Made by a program: the position numbers and the translations under genes | Part shown: one piece after another, positions 60,769-64,000 of the stretch | Position numbering within the stretch: position 1 is the first letter of the stretch | How the letters are laid out: each line of letters begins with the position of its first letter | Assembly (NCBI GenBank): GCA_012184525.1 | Contig: WOFQ01000018.1 | Coordinates: 558,001 to 622,000, forward strand | Length of the DNA: 64,000 bases | Reading direction: 5' to 3' | From: Xenoacremonium recifei | Lineage: Eukaryota; Ascomycota; Sordariomycetes; Hypocreales; Nectriaceae | The notes under the pieces: generated by a model | Told to the model about the DNA's origin: nothing | Databases searched by the model: none | The model's input: the letters and a program-made list of their open reading frames with translations, nothing else

Positions 60769-62593
60769 ATGCGTCCCTCCCTCCTCCTCCCCCTCCTCTT
60801 CAGCGCCGCCGTCCTCGCCGACGCGCCCTTCGCGCACAACCTCACCGCCTACAATGCTGAAGCCTTCGGCCACTTCCCCAACCAGACCTTCCGTTCGTCG
60901 CCTATCATCGCGCCGCTCTTCCAGGTCAACGCCTTCGATGCCGCACGCCTCGACACGGATGGGTATCTGTTCCTGACGTGCGTGTACGGCGGCCGCGGCG
61001 GGCCGGCTGTTTTCGATGCGGCTGATTTGAGCCTTGTGTATGCCGACTTTCGGTGGCAGCGCAGCTTTAATGCGCGTGCGCAGGTGTATCGCCGGGAGAA
61101 GTATTTAACGTTCTTTGAGAATGGGAGGTGTCATGTTTTTGATGATGCGTACCAGCTCAGGTGGACGGTTACGGCGAAGGGGCTGGGGCATACTTATGCG
61201 GACTTGCATGAGTTCCAACTTACGAATGATAACACAGCGATTATGTCGGTGTATCAGGACATCAAGTTCAATATGACGCCGTTGGGCGGGCCACCGGACG
61301 GAATGTTGACCGATGGTATTTTCCAAGAGGTCGAGCTGGAAACGAACACCGTGCTTTTCGTATGGCGAGCCTCAGACTGGTTCAAACTGACCGAGTCGTA
61401 TGCACCCTATGATCCGGATAATATGTTCAACGGCGGACAGGGATTCGACTGGTTTCACATCAATAGCATATACAAGGTGAGCCGCGCTTGCAAACCTGAT
61501 AAGATGGCGTTGACGGTTGGCCCCTAGAACACGGATGGAAACTATCTCATCTCGTCCCGGGCATTGAGCATCATCGCCCTCCTTGAAGGTCAATCAGGTA
61601 GACCGATCTGGGTCCTTGGGGGAAAGCACAATCAGTTCAAGGACCTGAGCGGCGGCAACGCCACGAACTTCAGATCCCAGCACGACCCGCGTTACGTCAA
61701 CGGCAACATGAGCCAGATCAGCTTCTTCGACAACCACGGCACAAAAGACGGACCATGTGGCCAGGACGGGAGGAATGATTGCTCTCGTGGGGTCGTCATC
61801 GAAATCGACTATGAGGCCATGACTGTCAAGTTGCTGAACGAGTTCTATCACCCACAGCATGTTGCATCCCACGCCGAGGGGAGCGTTCAGGCTTTGGAGA
61901 ATGGCAACTTCCTTATCGGTTGGGGGTACAACCCAGCTATCACCGAGCACACGCCTGACGGAAGCGTCGTCATGGATGTCCAGAGAGGCGCGCTTCCCAA
62001 GGTTGAAGGCGCAGAGGCGAAGATCGATCTGACTGTGTATCGGGCGTGGCAGATGGACTGGGTGGGCAGGCCGCGCTGGGGTCCTGCGATCGCTGCTGAG
62101 GCGGATAAGAACTCAACTGCCAACTCGACCATCTTTGTCTCCTAGAATGGGAACACTGAGATTGATAGGTGGGAAGTAGTGAGTTGAGATTTCGATCAAC
62201 GGTAAGGAGCCCTGTTAACTGAACGCACAGTATGCGAGCGACGACAAGGACAACATCATCATTCAGCGGAAACTCGTTGGTCAATCTTCCCGTGACGGGT
62301 TCGAGACGGCCATCCGCCTCAACGGAACCCAGGTGCCCCGGTATGCAAAAGCCGTTGCATTGACCAAAGACGGCAACGTTCAGGGCCTCACTAAGGCCAT
62401 CGACATCCTGACAGGCAAGCTCTTCGGAGAGAGTAGTAGCATTTGGAACGTGTCGGATAATGGGACCGGACCTGGTGGCTCGGACCTCAATGAGTTCATC
62501 AAGAACACGAAGACGAATAAGAAGAGCTATGCGGGTCAGTATAGCGTCTGGTCGGGATTTGTTTTGGTCATTTTTTGGCTGCTTGTCTATTGA
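60769..62593 (+). CDS. Arylsulfotransferase-like secreted protein with an internal in-frame UAG
   Basis: Three exons, 60769-61476, 61528-62178 and 62231-62593; introns 51 and 52 nt, the second with donor GTGAGT and branch-like TTAACTGAAC. Read literally, translation stops at TAG 62143-62145 after 441 residues. If that codon is read as an amino acid, the protein is 573 aa. A signal peptide (about 1-18) leads into a beta-propeller with HTYADLHEF, GFDWFHINSIY, SHAEGSVQ and GNFLIGWGYNP, typical of the fungal ASST (Arylsulfotran_2) family. The C-terminus is a hydrophobic tail (GFVLVIFWLLVY) preceded by Ser/Gly, suggesting a GPI anchor. The TAG sits in IFVS*NGNTEIDRW, where the family has Trp (SWNG). 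Downstream exons are open. Substrate is unknown. It may be a fresh nonsense allele or a recoded gene. Confidence 0.88.
62143..62145 (+). other. In-frame amber codon at the conserved SWNG tryptophan
   Basis: TAG is codon 442 of the arylsulfotransferase-like gene. Another 131 sense codons, with a regular intron, continue in the same frame to a TGA at 62591. UAG differs from UGG (Trp) by the single base A62144, which follows a T. Bases 62140-62142 (TCC) can pair with 62150-62152 (GGA), leaving the A in a seven-base loop. Confidence 0.85.
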
Positions 62594-62979
62594 GGTGAGG
62601 TTGGGGCGAGGAGGCAAGGCGAAGGCACTTGGTATGGAGATTGCGTTTACCTGAGATAATCCGAGACCTGATGGAATATCATAGCACCTTTTAAATGCGA
62701 TGTGTGTGCAATCCCGTTTTATGAGGAGATGAAGTCACTTGACGACAATGCTGCGATTGACAAGCCTACCTTGTAGGTGTTGAAGATGAGGATGAAGTTC
62801 AGGGACCCGCTGTGTGTCCTGTGTTGAAGCCGTCGAGAGCTGACTCAGCCATTTCAACTCGCCACCAACCCGCGGATATTGACCTCATCTATCGCCGAAT
62901 CTCAGCTTCTTCAACATAAAAGGGTTCTCAACTTACAGATGCTTCCCCCTTCATTGCTTCGCTAGCTGTTGTTGGCTTA
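62594..62979. other. Intergenic: promoter of the DUF1992 gene
   Basis: This is short AT/GC-mixed sequence between two same-strand genes, with a pyrimidine-rich stretch at 62940-62970 before the next ATG. Nothing else is seen. Confidence 0.55.
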
Positions 62980-64000
62980 ATGGCTTCCTCCCTTGTCAGG
63001 TCGTCGTTTGTTTGCCGTCGATGTCTTCAGGCGTCTCGCCGGTCGGGACCTCTCTATCTTTCACGATGCTCATCGACATCCCAGCCCGGAAAGTCAGGGG
63101 AAGCTTTCACTGAGTCGAAGGAGTCAAGAGTAAAGGATGAAGCTTCTGAACCAGCGGAGAAGGAGCTCGGGCCCATGGCTCGGAGACTGGAAGAGGCCAC
63201 AGAAGAAGCCCTTCTGACTGGAGGCCGAGCTGGCCGGCGCGCCGTGGAGGATGCCGGGTTCTCGGAGGAGCTGAAGGAGAAGCTCCTGGACAAGATCGCA
63301 GACGCCAAGTTCAGGAAACAGTACTCCGGGGCTTTCGCTGAATCGGGGCTGTCTTCCAGCGCGGGAGAGGGAACACGACACATGGCGACGGCCCAACCCT
63401 GGACCGGCGAGGAGAGCACGGCCGACTCGGTGCTGCGGATGCTTGACGATGCGAAGAAGCCTCTGAAGCCAGGTCTTCGCGGAAAGTTTCAGCCGCCACC
63501 GGTTGACATGCGGATTTCACGAGAACCAGCTCGGTCAGCTGGACACAAGGTCGCAGCGGCACGGGATCGAGCGGCGGCCTACGTGGGCATGGCGGGCGTG
63601 AAAGAGCAGAAGGGATTGACGCCTGAAGAGCGCGAAGAGCTGCGGCGGGAGTTCCGCGAGCGGTTCCAGCCGGGAGCGCACGCCATGCCAAACACTGTCA
63701 CTGGGCTGGCAGCACTGGCTAACGAGCGCATTGAAGATGCCATTGCTCGCGGACAGTTCAAGAACATCCCGCGAGGTCCGTCGGTGGAGCGTGACGCGCG
63801 AGCGGATAATCCGTTTATTGATACGACGGAGTATATCCTGAATAAGATGATCCAGCGTCAGGACATAGTGCCGCCGTGGATCGAGAAGCAGCAGGAACTA
63901 GTTCAGGCGGCGAATGTGTTCCGGCAGCGGTTACGGAGTGATTGGCGAAGACATGCGGCGCGGATGATTGCGGCTGCTGGGGGCACGTTGGAGGAGCAGG
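62980..64000 (+). CDS. Mitochondrial DUF1992 (DNAJC28-like) protein, 3' truncated by window edge
   Basis: Open from the ATG at 62980 to the end of the window, 340 complete codons and no stop, so the gene continues beyond. The N-terminus (MASSLVRSSFVCRRCLQASRR) is a typical mitochondrial presequence. A Glu/Lys/Ala-rich region follows. From about residue 245 comes the DUF1992 domain, with NERIEDAIARGQFKNIPRG, the Asp/Asn-rich NPFIDTTEYILNKM and PPWIEKQQEL. The family includes mammalian DNAJC28 and yeast relatives; the J domain is absent here, as is usual in fungi. Function is unproven; a mitochondrial chaperone or Golgi-linked role has been proposed for the family. No intron is visible in the part shown. 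Confidence 0.9.
   Translation, partial: MASSLVRSSFVCRRCLQASRRSGPLYLSRCSSTSQPGKSGEAFTESKESRVKDEASEPAEKELGPMARRLEEATEEALLTGGRAGRRAVEDAGFSEELKEKLLDKIADAKFRKQYSGAFAESGLSSSAGEGTRHMATAQPWTGEESTADSVLRMLDDAKKPLKPGLRGKFQPPPVDMRISREPARSAGHKVAAARDRAAAYVGMAGVKEQKGLTPEEREELRREFRERFQPGAHAMPNTVTGLAALANERIEDAIARGQFKNIPRGPSVERDARADNPFIDTTEYILNKMIQRQDIVPPWIEKQQELVQAANVFRQRLRSDWRRHAARMIAAAGGTLEEQ

Overview
The window reads as nuclear DNA of a filamentous ascomycete, probably a sordariomycete and possibly Hypocreales. Reasons: short introns (about 45-190 nt) with GTRAGT-type donors and CTGAC/CTAAT-like branch sites; a fused alpha-beta tryptophan synthase; a PRM1 fusion protein; mitochondrial and fungal-specific families; and pyrimidine-rich leaders. 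The species is not determined. No bacterial-style operons are present; each gene has its own promoter.

Layout. 1-11.4 kb: no gene I can support, ending in the CT-rich leader of a Ras exchange factor. 11.4-23.1 kb, all + strand: Cdc25-type RasGEF, Isa1 iron-sulfur assembly factor, O6-alkylguanine-DNA alkyltransferase, PRM1. 24.0-31.0 kb: five-exon tryptophan synthase (+), mitochondrial bL28m (-), a coiled-coil protein (+) and a six-exon mitochondrial aspartate aminotransferase (-). 32.4-34.5 kb: a maltose-type MFS sugar transporter (-). 34.5-43.1 kb: sparse, AT-richer DNA around one orphan membrane protein, with a truncated tRNA-Gly relic. 43.1-53 kb: a Kgd4/Ymr31 subunit (-), a decayed argininosuccinate lyase copy (+), an App1-like phosphatidate phosphatase (-) and an SGNH-hydrolase-like membrane protein (-). 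56.5-64 kb: a large disordered orphan protein, an arylsulfotransferase-like secreted protein interrupted by one in-frame UAG, and a mitochondrial DUF1992 (DNAJC28-like) protein cut by the window edge (all +).

The genes are mostly housekeeping and do not form one pathway. Several serve mitochondria (Isa1, bL28m, aspartate aminotransferase, Kgd4, DUF1992 protein). Two belong to amino-acid metabolism (tryptophan synthase, aspartate aminotransferase), and a third is represented only by a dead ASL copy.

The most notable observations are: (1) an amber codon exactly where the arylsulfotransferase family has Trp, in a gene otherwise open to its end, which fits recoding by sexual-stage A-to-I mRNA editing; (2) a 3-nt microexon followed by a 10-nt microexon in the aspartate aminotransferase gene; (3) an ASL pseudogene whose nonsense codons are mostly C-to-T or G-to-A; (4) a dispersed 9-mer, TACGGAGTA, confined to non-coding DNA.
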